A stretch of DNA of 40,594 nucleotides from Phytobacter massiliensis JC163 (GCF_000321045.1 NZ_HE578945.1:404713-445306), one strand, 5' to 3'. Counted from the first letter of the stretch, positions 1 to 9,560 are shown. Program-made: numbers and translations. The notes: generated from the sequence alone by a model not told the origin.

Positions 1-249
1 TCGCATCTGCCTGAAATTCATCTTGGCATGGAGCTGGGAAACTCCGAGGCGATCAAACACGCGGTGCGTCATGGACTGGGCATCAGCTGCCTGTCGCGGC
101 GCGTTATCGCCGAACAGCTGGAGAGCGGCAAGCTTAAGGAGATCAACGTGCCGCTGCCAAAAATGGTGCGCACCCTGTGGCGGATTCGCCACCGGCAAAA
201 GCATCTCTCCAGCGCGCTTCAACGCTTTTTGCGCTACTGCCAGCCCTGA
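1..249 (+). CDS. yeiE: LysR-family regulator YeiE, C-terminal fragment
   Basis: An open frame runs from the first base to the TGA at 247-249. It encodes the last 82 residues of a LysR-type regulator. The stretch reading [18 protein letters not shown] followed by ISCLSRRVI closely matches the end of E. coli YeiE, including the terminal [11 protein letters not shown] region. This part belongs to the effector-binding (periplasmic-binding-protein-like) domain. The DNA-binding helix-turn-helix lies outside the window. The position immediately upstream of lysP on the same strand is the E. coli arrangement. Only the 5' truncation by the window edge is unusual. Confidence 0.9.
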   Translation, partial: SHLPEIHLGMELGNSEAIKHAVRHGLGISCLSRRVIAEQLESGKLKEINVPLPKMVRTLWRIRHRQKHLSSALQRFLRYCQP

Positions 250-380
250 TGGCTGGCGCGTCAGCCGGGGCGGCAATCTTCCTGCGCGCGTCGGCTATTC
301 TCTGCTTTACTTATAATTCATCGCCTATCATGAAGGTCTCTTATAAAACGGTTTTTGTACCGGAAGGATGGCGGATCGTT

Positions 381-389
381 TGCTACAAT
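381..389 (+). promoter_or_regulatory. Candidate extended -10 promoter element for lysP
   Basis: TGCTACAAT has the TGn extension followed by TACAAT, one base off the TATAAT consensus. It lies 35 bases before the lysP ATG. No convincing -35 hexamer was seen, as expected for an extended -10 promoter. This is prediction only; E. coli lysP is also controlled by ArgP, whose site I could not recognise here. Confidence 0.4.
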
Positions 390-423
390 CGCGCCTCATT
401 TTTTGGATGGACAGCATTTTCTT

Positions 424-1893
424 ATGGTTTCCGAAACTAAAACCACACAAGCGCCCACGCTTCGCCGTGAATTAAAGGCGCGTCACCTGACGATGATCGC
501 CATTGGCGGCTCCATCGGTACAGGGCTGTTTGTCGCATCTGGGGCGACAATTTCAGCGGCGGGCCCGGGCGGCGCGCTCTTTTCCTATATTCTTATCGGC
601 CTGATGGTTTACTTCCTGATGACCAGCCTCGGCGAGCTGGCGGCTTATATGCCGGTTTCCGGCTCTTTCGCCACGTATGGCCAGCAGTACGTTGAAGAGG
701 GCTTCGGCTTCGCGCTGGGCTGGAACTACTGGTACAACTGGGCGGTGACTATCGCCGTTGACCTGGTGGCGGCGCAGCTGGTGATGAGCTGGTGGTTCCC
801 GGACACGCCGGGCTGGATCTGGAGCGCCATCTTCCTGTGCGTAATTTTCCTGCTTAACTACATCTCGGTAAAAGGCTTCGGCGAGGCGGAATACTGGTTT
901 TCGCTTATCAAAGTCGCTACCGTAATTATCTTTATCATTGTCGGTCTGATGATGATCGTCGGCATTTTCCAGGGCGACCAGCCGGCCGGATGGAGCAACT
1001 GGAGCATTGGCGAGGCGCCGTTTGCCGGTGGGCTATCGGCGATGATCGGCGTGGCGATGATTGTCGGTTTCTCTTTCCAGGGCACTGAACTTATCGGTAT
1101 CGCGGCGGGTGAATCCGAAGACCCGGAGAAGAACATTCCGCGCGCCGTGCGGCAGGTCTTCTGGCGTATCCTGCTGTTCTACGTCTTCGCTATTTTAATT
1201 ATCAGCCTGATCATTCCGTATACCGATCCGAGCCTGCTGTGTAACGATGTGAAAGACATCTCCGTCAGCCCTTTCACCCTGGTGTTCCAGCATGCCGGGC
1301 TGCTCTCTGCCGCGGCGGTGATGAACGCCGTTATCCTGACGGCAGTGCTGTCGGCGGGCAACTCCGGGATGTACGCCTCTACCCGTATGCTTTACACCCT
1401 GGCCTGCGACGGCAAAGCGCCGCGTATTTTCGCGAAGCTGTCAAAAGGCGGCGTGCCGCGTAATGCGCTCTACGCCACCACGGTCATTGCCGGTCTGTGC
1501 TTCTTAACCTCCATGTTTGGCAACCAGACGGTCTACCTGTGGCTGCTTAACACCTCCGGCATGACCGGCTTTATCGCCTGGCTGGGTATCGCCATCAGCC
1601 ACTATCGTTTCCGCCGTGGTTATGTCTTGCAGGGGCACGATCTGAAAGACCTGCCGTATCGTTCCGGGTTCTTCCCCCTGGGGCCGATCTTCGCTTTTGT
1701 GCTGTGCCTGATTATCACGCTTGGCCAGAACTACGAAGCGTTCCTGGCAGATACCATCGACTGGGGCGCGGTGGCCGCGACCTATATTGGCATTCCGCTG
1801 TTCCTGGTTATCTGGTTCGGCTACAAGCTGACCCGCGGCACTCGCTTTGTTAGCTATAAAGAGATGGTCTTCCCCGAGCGTTTCACTAAGTAA
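424..1893 (+). CDS. lysP: Lysine-specific permease LysP
   Basis: Inner-membrane APC-superfamily (amino acid-polyamine-organocation) transporter that imports L-lysine with protons. In E. coli it also acts as co-sensor for CadC. The 489-residue product has the same length as E. coli LysP and aligns over its whole length. The N-terminal IGGSIGTGLFVASGA is the conserved substrate-binding loop of TM1, and about 12 hydrophobic segments follow. I chose the ATG at 424 (MVSETKTTQAP) because it matches the E. coli N-terminus and has GGATGG 13 bases upstream. An in-frame start at 355 would add 23 poorly conserved residues. A strong terminator follows, so it is probably monocistronic, as in E. coli. Confidence 0.97.
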   Translation: MVSETKTTQAPTLRRELKARHLTMIAIGGSIGTGLFVASGATISAAGPGGALFSYILIGLMVYFLMTSLGELAAYMPVSGSFATYGQQYVEEGFGFALGWNYWYNWAVTIAVDLVAAQLVMSWWFPDTPGWIWSAIFLCVIFLLNYISVKGFGEAEYWFSLIKVATVIIFIIVGLMMIVGIFQGDQPAGWSNWSIGEAPFAGGLSAMIGVAMIVGFSFQGTELIGIAAGESEDPEKNIPRAVRQVFWRILLFYVFAILIISLIIPYTDPSLLCNDVKDISVSPFTLVFQHAGLLSAAAVMNAVILTAVLSAGNSGMYASTRMLYTLACDGKAPRIFAKLSKGGVPRNALYATTVIAGLCFLTSMFGNQTVYLWLLNTSGMTGFIAWLGIAISHYRFRRGYVLQGHDLKDLPYRSGFFPLGPIFAFVLCLIITLGQNYEAFLADTIDWGAVAATYIGIPLFLVIWFGYKLTRGTRFVSYKEMVFPERFTK

Positions 1894-1906
1894 ACCTGCC
1901 TTTCTC

Positions 1907-1933
1907 AAACCCTCCCGTGCGGAGGGTTTTTTC
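1907..1933 (+). terminator. Rho-independent terminator of lysP
   Basis: A perfect 9-bp stem (AAACCCTCC at 1907-1915, GGAGGGTTT at 1921-1929) with a 5-base loop runs into a T-rich tract. It begins 13 bases after the lysP stop codon. Confidence 0.9.
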
Positions 1934-1988
1934 TTTTCTCCTTCCTTACAGAAATTCACACCTTTACATAACTTTTAACAACTGAATT

Positions 1989-2007
1989 GATAATCATTAT
2001 TATTTAC
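1989..2007 (+). promoter_or_regulatory. Fur box upstream of cirA
   Basis: GATAATCATTATTATTTAC resembles the Fur consensus of repeated GATAAT/ATTATC hexamers. It lies in the lysP-cirA intergenic region about 140 bases before the cirA start. Iron-dependent repression of cirA by Fur is established in E. coli. Confidence 0.75.
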
Positions 2008-2142
2008 ATTAAGGTTAACGCGTTTGAAATTTGCCGGTGCGTTTCGTGCCGTAGCCTGCCTGATAACAGCATCTCGCCGCCGACGTAGCGGAAAGAGCAG
2101 GGCGCAGTGTGAGCCTGATTTTTTATTTCATGGAGAAACGGA

Positions 2143-4125
2143 ATGTTTAGGTTGAATCCCATCGTCAGGGGAGGGCTGTGCGCGTCCGCGATGACCCTTG
2201 CGCTGCCTGTTATCGCTGCTGTGGAAGAGGGCGATACGCTGGTTGTTACCGCCGCCGCCACCGAGCAGAACCTGAAAGACGCCCCGGCGAGCATCAGCGT
2301 CGTCACCCAGGAGGATTTGCAGCGTAAGCCGGTGCAAAACCTGAGCGACGTATTGCGCGAGGTTCCCGGCGTACAGCTCACCAACGCCGGGGATAACCGC
2401 AAAGGCGTGAGCCTGCGCGGACTCGACAGCAGCTACACGCTGATTCTCATTGACGGCAAGCGCGTCAACTCCCGTAACGCGGTATTCCGCCACAATGATT
2501 TCGATCTTAACTGGATCCCGGTAGACGCCATTGAACGAATTGAAGTGGTACGCGGCCCGATGTCTTCGCTGTACGGTTCCGACGCCCTTGGCGGGGTCGT
2601 GAATATCATCACCAAAAAAATCGGCCAGCGCTGGAGCGGTAGCGTCACGGCGGACACCACCGTGCAGGAGCACCGCGATCGCGGCGACACCTGGAACGGC
2701 CAGTTCTTTACCAGCGGCCCGCTGGTAGACGGCGTGCTCGGCCTGAAAGCCTACGGCAACGTGGCGAAGCGCGAAAAAGACGATCAGCAGGCGTCCAGCA
2801 CCTCCGCGACCGGCGAATCGCCGCGCATCGAGGGCTTTACCAGCCGCGATGGCAACGTTGAACTCGCCTGGACCCCGAATGCCAACCATGATTTTACCGC
2901 CGGCTATGGCTACGACCGCCAGGACCGCGACTCCGATTCGCTGGACAAAAACCGTCTTGACAGGCAGAACTATTCCCTGAGCCATAATGGCCGCTGGGAT
3001 GTGGGCAACAGCGAGCTGAAATTCTACGGCGAAAAAATCGATAATAAAAACCCCGGCAACAGCAGCCCCATCGTGTCGGAAAACAACACCGTTGACGGCA
3101 AGTTTGTGATGCCGCTTGAGCCGCTTAACCAGTTTATTACCGTCGGCGGCGAGTGGCGTCATGACAAGCTGGAAGATCCGGTAAACCTCACCGGCGGCTC
3201 AAGCTCTGACACCTCCGCCAGCCAGTACGCGCTGTTTATTGAAGATGAATGGCGCATTTTTGAACCGCTGGCGCTGACCACCGGCGTGCGCATGGATGAC
3301 CATGAAACCTATGGCGATCACTGGAGCCCGCGCGCCTATCTGGTGTGGAACGCGACCGACACGCTGACCGTCAAAGGCGGCTGGGCAACGGCGTTTAAAG
3401 CGCCTTCGCTGTTACAGCTTAGCCCGGACTGGGCCACTAACTCCTGCCGCGGCGGCTGCCGCATTGTCGGCAGCCCGGATCTGAAACCGGAAACCAGCGA
3501 AAGCTTTGAGCTTGGGCTTTACTACTATGGCGAAGAGTCATGGCTGGAAGGCGTCGAAGCCAGCGTAACAGCGTTCCAGAACAACGTTGACGACATGATC
3601 AACATCAGCCGCACCGGTGATATCAATGCCGCGCCGGGCTATTCCAACTTTGTTGGCTATTACACCAACGATCGCGGTACGCGGGTGCCGGTGTTCCGCT
3701 ATTACAACGTCAACAAAGCTCGGGTACAGGGGCTGGAGACCGAACTGAAAGTGCCTTTTGGCGAAGAGTGGAAACTGACGCTGAACTACACCTATAACGA
3801 CGGACGGGATCTGAGCGACGGCGGCAATAAGCCCTTACAGGAACTGCCGTTCCATACCGCTAACGGCACCCTCGACTGGCGGCCATTACAGGACTGGTCA
3901 TTCTACGTGTCCGGCAATTACACCGGCGAGAAGCGCTCGGTATCCCAGGGCACCACCCCTGGCGGCTATGTTATCTGGAACGCGGGCGCGGCGTGGCAGG
4001 CGACCAAAAACGTGAAGCTTCGTACCGGCGTGCTGAATCTGGGGGATAAAGATCTCAGCCGCGACGATTACAGCTACAACGAAGATGGACGCCGCTACTT
4101 TATGGCGGTGGATTACCGCTTCTGA
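2143..4125 (+). CDS. cirA: TonB-dependent catecholate siderophore receptor CirA
   Basis: Outer-membrane receptor that imports iron bound to dihydroxybenzoylserine-type catecholates using TonB energy. In E. coli it is also the colicin Ia/Ib receptor and an entry route for catechol-linked cephalosporins. The 660-residue product matches E. coli CirA end to end. It has a signal peptide of about 26 residues, then a TonB box (DTLVVTA), then the plug domain with the [20 protein letters not shown] motif. A 22-strand-type barrel follows, ending in the aromatic residue F (YFMAVDYRF). The start ATG follows GGAGAAACGG. A Fur box lies upstream, consistent with iron repression. No truncation is seen. Confidence 0.97.
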   Translation: MFRLNPIVRGGLCASAMTLALPVIAAVEEGDTLVVTAAATEQNLKDAPASISVVTQEDLQRKPVQNLSDVLREVPGVQLTNAGDNRKGVSLRGLDSSYTLILIDGKRVNSRNAVFRHNDFDLNWIPVDAIERIEVVRGPMSSLYGSDALGGVVNIITKKIGQRWSGSVTADTTVQEHRDRGDTWNGQFFTSGPLVDGVLGLKAYGNVAKREKDDQQASSTSATGESPRIEGFTSRDGNVELAWTPNANHDFTAGYGYDRQDRDSDSLDKNRLDRQNYSLSHNGRWDVGNSELKFYGEKIDNKNPGNSSPIVSENNTVDGKFVMPLEPLNQFITVGGEWRHDKLEDPVNLTGGSSSDTSASQYALFIEDEWRIFEPLALTTGVRMDDHETYGDHWSPRAYLVWNATDTLTVKGGWATAFKAPSLLQLSPDWATNSCRGGCRIVGSPDLKPETSESFELGLYYYGEESWLEGVEASVTAFQNNVDDMINISRTGDINAAPGYSNFVGYYTNDRGTRVPVFRYYNVNKARVQGLETELKVPFGEEWKLTLNYTYNDGRDLSDGGNKPLQELPFHTANGTLDWRPLQDWSFYVSGNYTGEKRSVSQGTTPGGYVIWNAGAAWQATKNVKLRTGVLNLGDKDLSRDDYSYNEDGRRYFMAVDYRF

Positions 4126-4138
4126 TTGGGGGGAGTTT

Positions 4139-4210
4139 CCCCGGATGCGCAAAAGCTTATCCGGGCTACCCGGTATGTAGCCCGGGTAAGCGCATGCGCA
4201 CCCGGGATTT
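4139..4210. repeat. Paired REP (BIME-like) element after cirA
   Basis: Two inverted REP-type units face each other: CCCGGATGCGCAAAAGCTTA (continuing TCCGGGCTAC) from 4140, and GTAGCCCGGGTAAGCGCATG from 4176. They lie between the convergent ends of cirA and yeiG, a usual position for enterobacterial BIMEs. Such elements can stabilise 3' mRNA ends or bind gyrase or IHF. Confidence 0.75.
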
Positions 4211-4236
4211 TCCGCATAGGGCGCTGCCCGGCTCCC

Positions 4237-5073
4237 TTACCCCAACAGATGCTGCGCATGGAAGCGCAGATGATCCTCAATAAACGAGGCGATGAAGTAA
4301 TAGCTGTGGTCGTAGCCGGGCTGAATGCGCAGCGTCAGCGGCCATGCTGCCTGCTCTGCCGCCTGAGCCAGCCGTTCCGGCTGCAGCTGCTCCGCCAAAA
4401 ACGGGTCGTTGTCGCCCTGGTCGATAAGCATCGGAATGGCCGCTTCCGCTTTGCTAGCCCTTAAGAGCGCGCAGCTATCCCACGCCTGCCACGCTGCTTC
4501 ATCCGCGCCTAAATAGGCGCTGAACGCTTTCTGCCCCCAGGGCACCTTCGCCGGGTTGACGATAGGCGCGAAGGCAGAGACGCTGCTAAAACGGCCGGGG
4601 TTTTTTAGCGCCATGACGAGCGCCCCGTGGCCGCCCATCGAATGCCCGCTGATGGCGCAACGCTCGCTAACCGCGAACTGACTCTTCATCAGCGCAGGCA
4701 GCTCATCGCGCAGATAGTCGTACATCCGGTAGTGCGCAGCCCACGGCTGTTCGGTGGCGTTCAGATAAAACCCGGCCCCTTTGCCTAAATCGTAACTGTC
4801 GGCGTCCGCCACCTCATCGCCACGGGGGCTGGTGTCCGGCATCACTAACGCTATTCCCAGCTCGGCGGCCAGCCGCTGGGCCCCCGCTTTGGTGGTAAAG
4901 TTTTCGTCAGTGCAGGTCAGGCCAGAGAGAAAATAGAGGACCGGCGGCGGCGTGTTTTCCCGCTCCGGCGGTAGAAACACGCTCAGGGTCATCGGGCAGT
5001 TCAGTACGGCGGAGTCGTGCCGCCAGCGCTGCTGGCGGCCCCCAAAACAGCGGTGCTCTTCAAGCAGTTCCAT
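4237..5073 (-). CDS. yeiG: S-formylglutathione hydrolase YeiG
   Basis: Cytoplasmic esterase-D-family alpha/beta hydrolase that hydrolyses S-formylglutathione to glutathione and formate in formaldehyde detoxification. With the start at 5073 the product is 278 residues, the same length as E. coli YeiG. The catalytic triad falls at the expected positions: Ser145 in GHSMGG, Asp223 in DQGDND, and His256 in PGYDHSYYF. The chosen ATG ([10 protein letters not shown]) has AAGGAG just upstream; a more distal in-frame start would add 15 unlikely residues. It is transcribed divergently from the MFS transporter gene. No formaldehyde dehydrogenase gene is adjacent. Confidence 0.96.
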   Translation of the reverse strand: MELLEEHRCFGGRQQRWRHDSAVLNCPMTLSVFLPPERENTPPPVLYFLSGLTCTDENFTTKAGAQRLAAELGIALVMPDTSPRGDEVADADSYDLGKGAGFYLNATEQPWAAHYRMYDYLRDELPALMKSQFAVSERCAISGHSMGGHGALVMALKNPGRFSSVSAFAPIVNPAKVPWGQKAFSAYLGADEAAWQAWDSCALLRASKAEAAIPMLIDQGDNDPFLAEQLQPERLAQAAEQAAWPLTLRIQPGYDHSYYFIASFIEDHLRFHAQHLLG

Positions 5074-5217
5074 GCAAGGCTCCTTCGAGAGTGGTGAGTA
5101 AACGTGACAGCCCTTCATAATACAGATTATTCCTCCCGCCGTGAGTAACTTTCACTTTTCCTTAGCAGCCTCATAATGCATCATAAATTTAACTTTTTAT
5201 TAACTTATGAGTGAGTC

Positions 5218-6345
5218 ATGGCGATACGTATCGCGTTATGCGGGTTTATTTCACTGATTGTGGCGATGGGAATCGGCCGCTTTGCCTTTACCCCGCAGGT
5301 GCCGCTGATGATCCGCGACGGTCAGCTTACTTTGACCAGCGCCGGGCTGGTGGCGGCAATGAACTACCTGGGCTATTTGCTGGGCGCATGGGATGCGATG
5401 CGGGGAAAACGTCATATCGAAGCGCGCTTGTGGCTGGGTATAACCGGGGCGGTAGCGTTGACCTTTCTCTCCTCTTTAGCGGACAACGCCATGATACACG
5501 GCGCACTGCGGCTGATTATCGGCGCGATGAGCGGCTGGGGGCTGGTGCTAACCGCGGCCTGGACTAACGAACGGCTGGCGCACTACGCCCGCCCCGGCCT
5601 CAGCGCCGCCGTGTTCGCTGGCCCCGGTGCCGGTATCGTGCTGAGCGGCCTGCTGGCGGTGGCGATTCAGTCCCGCGGGCTGTCTGCGGCTGCTGCCTGG
5701 CAGGTGTATGGCGTTCTGGCGCTGGTGCTGATTTTGCTGGTGGGCCGCTATCTGCCGCGTGCCGGACAGCTTCACCGGGCAGGGGAGCAACCTGAACCGC
5801 TGCGCTTAACGCCGGATCTGAAACGTCTGGTCTGGAGCTACAGCCTGGCAGGGCTGGGGTATATTTTGCCCGCCACCTTTTTATCGCAGATGGCGGCGCT
5901 GCGTTTTCCCGGCAGCCTGTTCGCGCAGTTTGTCTGGCCGGTTTTCGGCGCGGCGTCGATGGTGGGCATCGCCCTGAGCATTGCGCTGCGCAACGTTGGC
6001 AGCAGCAATCAGCGGCTGGCGGTGGTGCTCTGGCTGCAGGGGCTGGGCGTGGTGGCTTCCGGCGTGCTGCCGGGGTTAGGCGGTCTGGTGACGGGGGCGT
6101 TATTGGTTGGCGGCGGTTTTCTCTGCGCGGTGCAGCTGTCTCTTCTTTATGGCCGGGAACTGGCGCCAAAGCACAGCCGTTACATGGCGGGGCTGTTGAC
6201 CACCGGCTACGCCGTCGGGCAGCTGATTGGCCCGATGACCTCGTCACTCTCTACCTGGCTTACGCACCGGCTGGAGCCCGCGCTATGGCTGGCCGGGGCC
6301 GCGTTAGTCGTCGGCGGGCTTCTGGTGTGGAAAAGGTCAGCTTAA
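5218..6345 (+). CDS. YbfB/YjiJ-family MFS transporter
   Basis: Predicted inner-membrane major facilitator of unknown substrate. The 375-residue product begins with the family hallmark IGRFAFTPQVPLM at about residues 19-31, then LVAAMNYLGYLLGAW. It shows about ten to twelve hydrophobic segments with short polar loops. The ATG at 5218 has a weak GAGTGAG-like ribosome site. It lies between yeiG and folE, which are adjacent and divergent in E. coli, so this gene is an addition to the E. coli-type order. It could share the yeiG promoter region. Nothing here indicates the cargo; a drug or metabolite efflux role would be a guess. Confidence 0.8.
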   Translation: MAIRIALCGFISLIVAMGIGRFAFTPQVPLMIRDGQLTLTSAGLVAAMNYLGYLLGAWDAMRGKRHIEARLWLGITGAVALTFLSSLADNAMIHGALRLIIGAMSGWGLVLTAAWTNERLAHYARPGLSAAVFAGPGAGIVLSGLLAVAIQSRGLSAAAAWQVYGVLALVLILLVGRYLPRAGQLHRAGEQPEPLRLTPDLKRLVWSYSLAGLGYILPATFLSQMAALRFPGSLFAQFVWPVFGAASMVGIALSIALRNVGSSNQRLAVVLWLQGLGVVASGVLPGLGGLVTGALLVGGGFLCAVQLSLLYGRELAPKHSRYMAGLLTTGYAVGQLIGPMTSSLSTWLTHRLEPALWLAGAALVVGGLLVWKRSA

Positions 6346-6421
6346 CAGGCTGGAGCAATTTCATTAATTATCGCCGCGACCACTGGATTCTGTGCGCGAC
6401 CTCACGCACAATGATCGCTCG

Positions 6422-6443
6422 CTTCGCCCGTTACACGGCGAAG
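6422..6443 (+). other. Stem-loop in folE leader
   Basis: CTTCGCC at 6422-6428 pairs with GGCGAAG at 6437-6443 (8-base loop). It ends about 10 bases before the folE ribosome-binding site (CAGGAG). It could be a leader structure or the 3' end of the upstream transcript; no T tract follows. Confidence 0.3.
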
Positions 6444-6468
6444 ACGCCACACCTGCAGGAGAACAAAA

Positions 6469-7137
6469 ATGTCATCACTCAGTAAAGAAGCGGCTCTCGT
6501 TCATGAAGCCCTGGTCGCCCGCGGCCTTGAAACACCGCTGCGCCCGCCCGTGCGCGAAATGGATAACGAAACCCGCAAGCGTCTGATAGCCGGTCATATG
6601 ACGGAGATTATGCAACTGCTTAATCTCGACCTGAATGATGACAGTCTGATGGAAACGCCGCACCGCATCGCCAAAATGTACGTTGATGAGATCTTTTCGG
6701 GGCTGGATTACGCCAATTTCCCTAAGATCACCGTTATCGAAAATAAGATGAAAGTGGATGAGATGGTGACGGTGCGCGATATCACCCTGACCAGCACCTG
6801 TGAGCACCACTTCGTTACCATTGACGGTAAGGCGACGGTGGCCTATATCCCGAAAGATGCGGTGATTGGCCTCTCTAAAATTAACCGTATCGTACAGTTC
6901 TTCGCCCAGCGCCCGCAGGTTCAGGAGCGGCTGACGCAGCAGATCCTCACCGCGCTGCAAACGCTGCTCGGTACCAACAACGTTGCCGTCTCCATCGACG
7001 CGGTACACTACTGCGTTAAAGCGCGCGGTATTCGTGACGCCACCAGCGCCACGACCACCACCTCGCTGGGCGGGCTGTTTAAATCCAGCCAGAATACGCG
7101 TCAGGAGTTCCTGCGCGCCGTGCGTCACCATAATTGA
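6469..7137 (+). CDS. folE: GTP cyclohydrolase I FolE
   Basis: Converts GTP to 7,8-dihydroneopterin triphosphate, the first step of tetrahydrofolate synthesis, as a homodecamer in the cytoplasm. The 222 residues equal the E. coli length. The zinc ligands are visible as Cys111 and His114 in STCEHHF and Cys182 in HYCVKARG. The ATG follows CAGGAGAAC at suitable spacing. The N-terminus [21 protein letters not shown] matches E. coli. yeiB begins 17 bases downstream, so the two genes are probably co-transcribed, as in E. coli. Confidence 0.98.
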   Translation: MSSLSKEAALVHEALVARGLETPLRPPVREMDNETRKRLIAGHMTEIMQLLNLDLNDDSLMETPHRIAKMYVDEIFSGLDYANFPKITVIENKMKVDEMVTVRDITLTSTCEHHFVTIDGKATVAYIPKDAVIGLSKINRIVQFFAQRPQVQERLTQQILTALQTLLGTNNVAVSIDAVHYCVKARGIRDATSATTTTSLGGLFKSSQNTRQEFLRAVRHHN

Positions 7138-7154
7138 TTAAGGGCGTCGGGGAA

Positions 7155-8315
7155 ATGGAGAGAAACGTCGCGCTGGATTTTATTCGCGGCGTCGCCATTC
7201 TCGGCATCCTGCTGCTGAACATTACCGCCTTCGGCCTGCCGAAGGCGGCCTATCTCAACCCCGCCTGGGACGGCTCCGCATCCTTAAGCGACGCCTGGAG
7301 CTGGGCGCTGCTTGACCTCTTCGCGCAGGTAAAATTCCTCTCCCTCTTCGCACTGCTGTTTGGCGCTGGCCTGCAAATGCTGCTGCCGCGCGGCAAACGC
7401 TGGATCCAGAGCCGTTTAACCCTGCTTGTACTGCTGGGGTTTATGCATGGCTTGCTGTTCTGGGACGGCGATATCCTGCTGGCCTACGGGCTGGTGGGGC
7501 TTATCAGCTGGCGAATGGTGCGCGACGCGCAAAGCGTAAAAACGCTGTTTAATATCGGCCTGGTGCTTTACCTCATCGGCATTGCGGTGCTGCTTTTACT
7601 GGGGGCCATCTCCGGCAATGCGCCGAACCGCTCCTGGCTACCGGGCCTGGCGGATGTGCAGTACGAAAGCTGGTGGAAAACCACCGGCGGCCTGGTAGAG
7701 GCCATCGGCAACCGGGCCGACCTGCTCTCCAGCAGCCTGCTGGCGCTGGGGGCGCAATACGGCTGGCAGCTTGCCGGGCTGATGCTGCTTGGCGCGGCGC
7801 TGATGCGCAGCGGTTGGCTGAAAGGGCAGTTCAGCCAGCGCCACTATCGGCGAACCGGCGCGCTGCTGGTACTGGTGGGCATGGCGGTTAACGTTCCGGC
7901 TATCGTCGCCCAGTGGCAGCTGGGCTGGGCGTATCGCTGGTGCGCCTTTCTTCTGCAGGCCCCGCGAGAGCTTAGCGCGCCCGTGCAGGTGCTGGGCTAT
8001 GTCGCGCTGATTCTGGGCTTCTGGCAGCATCTCAGCAAATGGAAAATCGTTGCCGCGGTGGCCTGCGTCGGGCGCATGGCGCTGAGTAACTACCTGCTGC
8101 AAACGCTGATTTGCACCACGCTATTCTATCGATTTGGCCTCTTTAACCACTTCGACCGTTTGCAGCTGGTGGCCTTTGTGCCTGCTGTCTGGGCGATCAA
8201 TATCCTCTTTTCCCTCTTCTGGCTGCGCCGTTTCCGCCAGGGACCGGTTGAATGGCTCTGGCGACAGTTAACCGCCCGTGCGTCGGGCAGCGCATTTCCT
8301 CGCACATCCAGATAA
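7155..8315 (+). CDS. yeiB: DUF418-family inner-membrane protein YeiB
   Basis: Polytopic inner-membrane protein of the DUF418 family; its function is not established. The 386-residue product aligns with E. coli YeiB, from ERNVALDFIRGVAILGILLLN at the N-terminus to GPVEWLWRQLT near the end. The C-terminal half carries CVGRMALSNYLLQT, a conserved stretch of the family that has been compared with acyltransferase-3 membrane domains. The ATG at 7155 reproduces the E. coli start (MERNV). An in-frame TTG at 7134, overlapping the folE stop, is less likely. It sits directly behind folE on the same strand. Confidence 0.93.
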   Translation: MERNVALDFIRGVAILGILLLNITAFGLPKAAYLNPAWDGSASLSDAWSWALLDLFAQVKFLSLFALLFGAGLQMLLPRGKRWIQSRLTLLVLLGFMHGLLFWDGDILLAYGLVGLISWRMVRDAQSVKTLFNIGLVLYLIGIAVLLLLGAISGNAPNRSWLPGLADVQYESWWKTTGGLVEAIGNRADLLSSSLLALGAQYGWQLAGLMLLGAALMRSGWLKGQFSQRHYRRTGALLVLVGMAVNVPAIVAQWQLGWAYRWCAFLLQAPRELSAPVQVLGYVALILGFWQHLSKWKIVAAVACVGRMALSNYLLQTLICTTLFYRFGLFNHFDRLQLVAFVPAVWAINILFSLFWLRRFRQGPVEWLWRQLTARASGSAFPRTSR

Positions 8316-8345
8316 CGATCTGGATCACAATCGTTAACAAAACGG

Positions 8346-8361
8346 ATGTAACCGTTTCCAT
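8346..8361 (+). promoter_or_regulatory. GalR/GalS-type operator upstream of galS
   Basis: ATGTAACCGTTTCCAT is a near-palindrome matching the core of the gal operator consensus (GTGnAAnCGnTTnCAC). Both outer positions deviate (ATG...CAT instead of GTG...CAC). It sits 3 bases before a CRP site in the galS upstream region, consistent with GalS autoregulation known in E. coli. Confidence 0.7.
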
Positions 8362-8364
8362 CCG

Positions 8365-8380
8365 TGTGATGTCACTCACG
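8365..8380 (+). promoter_or_regulatory. CRP site upstream of galS
   Basis: TGTGA-N6-TCACG matches the CRP consensus TGTGA-N6-TCACA at 9 of 10 positions. galS is CRP-activated in E. coli. Confidence 0.65.
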
Positions 8381-8409
8381 CAGTCATATTCACCAGACTG
8401 AGAGAATAG

Positions 8410-8431
8410 CCCCCTTGCTAAACACAGGGGG
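8410..8431 (+). other. Small stem-loop in the galS leader
   Basis: CCCCCT (8410-8415) can pair with AGGGGG (8426-8431) around a 10-base loop, 40 bases before the galS start. No T tract follows, so it is not a typical terminator. Its role is unknown. Confidence 0.3.
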
Positions 8432-8470
8432 TGTCCGTGAGCCGCCGTAATCCACTCAAGGTGTATATCT

Positions 8471-9496
8471 ATGATCACCATTCGTGACGTAGCCCGTCAG
8501 GCGGGCGTTTCCGTCGCGACGGTTTCCCGCGTGCTGAACAATAGCGCGCTGGTCAGCCAGGAGACGCGCGAGACGGTGATGAAGGCGGTGGCCCAGCTTG
8601 GCTATCGCCCAAATGCCAATGCCCAGGCGCTGGCGACGCAGGTCAGCGATACCATCGGCGTGGTGGTGATGGATGTTTCCGATGCCTTCTTTGGCGCGCT
8701 GGTGAAGGCGGTGGATACTGTTGCCCAGCAGCACCAGAAGTATGTGCTTATCGGTAACAGCTACCACGAGGCGGAGAAAGAGCGCCACGCGATTGAAGTG
8801 CTGATTCGCCAGCGCTGTAACGCGCTGATTGTGCACTCAAAAGCGTTGAGCGATGAAGAACTTGCCGGCTTTATGGAGCAGATTCCCGGCATGGTGCTGA
8901 TAAACCGCGTCGTGGCGGGTTATGCGCATCGCTGCGTCTCCCTTGATAACGTCAGCGGGGCGATGATGGCGACGCGGATGCTGCTTAACCACGGCCATCA
9001 GCGGATCGGCTATCTGGCTTCCAGCCATCAGATTGAGGATGACGACATGCGCCGGGAAGGCTGGTTCCGGGCGCTGGCGGAGCAGGGGATAGCCGCCCCC
9101 GATGGCTGGGTCGGCACCGGCTCGCCGGATATGCCGGGCGGCGAGGCGGCAATGGTGGAACTGCTTGGGCGCAACCTGCAGCTTACCGCTGTTTTTGCCT
9201 ATAACGACAGCATGGCGGCAGGGGCGCTGACCGCCCTGAAAGACAACGGGATTGCGGTGCCGCATCATCTGTCGCTGATCGGCTTTGATGATATCCCTAT
9301 CGCCCGCTATACCGACCCGCAGCTGACCACCGTCCGTTACCCTATCGCCTCTATGGCCCGGCTGGCCACTGAACTGGCGTTACAGGGGGCGGCGGGCACG
9401 CTGGATATCAGCGCAAGCCACTGTTTCATGCCAACTTTAGTGCGCCGCCATTCAGTTGCTATTCGGCAAACTGTGGGTGCGATCACTAACTTATAA
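8471..9496 (+). CDS. galS: Galactose regulon repressor GalS (mgl repressor)
   Basis: LacI/GalR-family repressor of mglBAC and of its own gene, released by D-galactose or D-fucose. The 341 residues compare with 346 in E. coli; the last few residues are shorter here. The N-terminal helix-turn-helix reads [20 protein letters not shown] and is followed by a hinge and a periplasmic-binding-protein-like sensor domain ([17 protein letters not shown] onward). [18 protein letters not shown] near the C-terminus is characteristic. Its own operator and CRP site lie about 110 bases upstream. It is immediately followed by the mgl operon it controls. Confidence 0.97.
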   Translation: MITIRDVARQAGVSVATVSRVLNNSALVSQETRETVMKAVAQLGYRPNANAQALATQVSDTIGVVVMDVSDAFFGALVKAVDTVAQQHQKYVLIGNSYHEAEKERHAIEVLIRQRCNALIVHSKALSDEELAGFMEQIPGMVLINRVVAGYAHRCVSLDNVSGAMMATRMLLNHGHQRIGYLASSHQIEDDDMRREGWFRALAEQGIAAPDGWVGTGSPDMPGGEAAMVELLGRNLQLTAVFAYNDSMAAGALTALKDNGIAVPHHLSLIGFDDIPIARYTDPQLTTVRYPIASMARLATELALQGAAGTLDISASHCFMPTLVRRHSVAIRQTVGAITNL

Positions 9497-9505
9497 AACT
9501 CAGTG

Positions 9506-9521
9506 ATGTAACCGTTTTCAA
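9506..9521 (+). promoter_or_regulatory. GalS/GalR operator of mglBAC
   Basis: ATGTAACCGTTTTCAA matches the core of the gal operator consensus and differs by two bases from the operator upstream of galS. It starts 10 bases past the galS stop and lies directly next to a CRP site, the arrangement known for the E. coli mgl promoter. Confidence 0.7.
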
Positions 9522-9523
9522 TC

Positions 9524-9539
9524 TGTGAGTAAATTCACA
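9524..9539 (+). promoter_or_regulatory. CRP site of mglBAC promoter
   Basis: TGTGAGTAAATTCACA is a perfect TGTGA-N6-TCACA CRP half-site pair. Its centre lies about 41.5 bases before the start point predicted from the -10 element at 9561, the class II activation geometry. Confidence 0.85.
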
Positions 9540-9560
9540 GTATCTTAACAAGGCGCTGAC

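Noticed and set aside
253-268. GGCTG/CAGCC hairpin after yeiE as a terminator
   Set aside because: Only 5 bp of stem and followed by GGGGCGG rather than T residues.
2128-3162. 344-codon open frame on the minus strand opposite cirA
   Set aside because: It lies wholly antisense to the well-matched cirA gene, and its translation is low-complexity (alanine/valine/glycine-rich) with no family resemblance.
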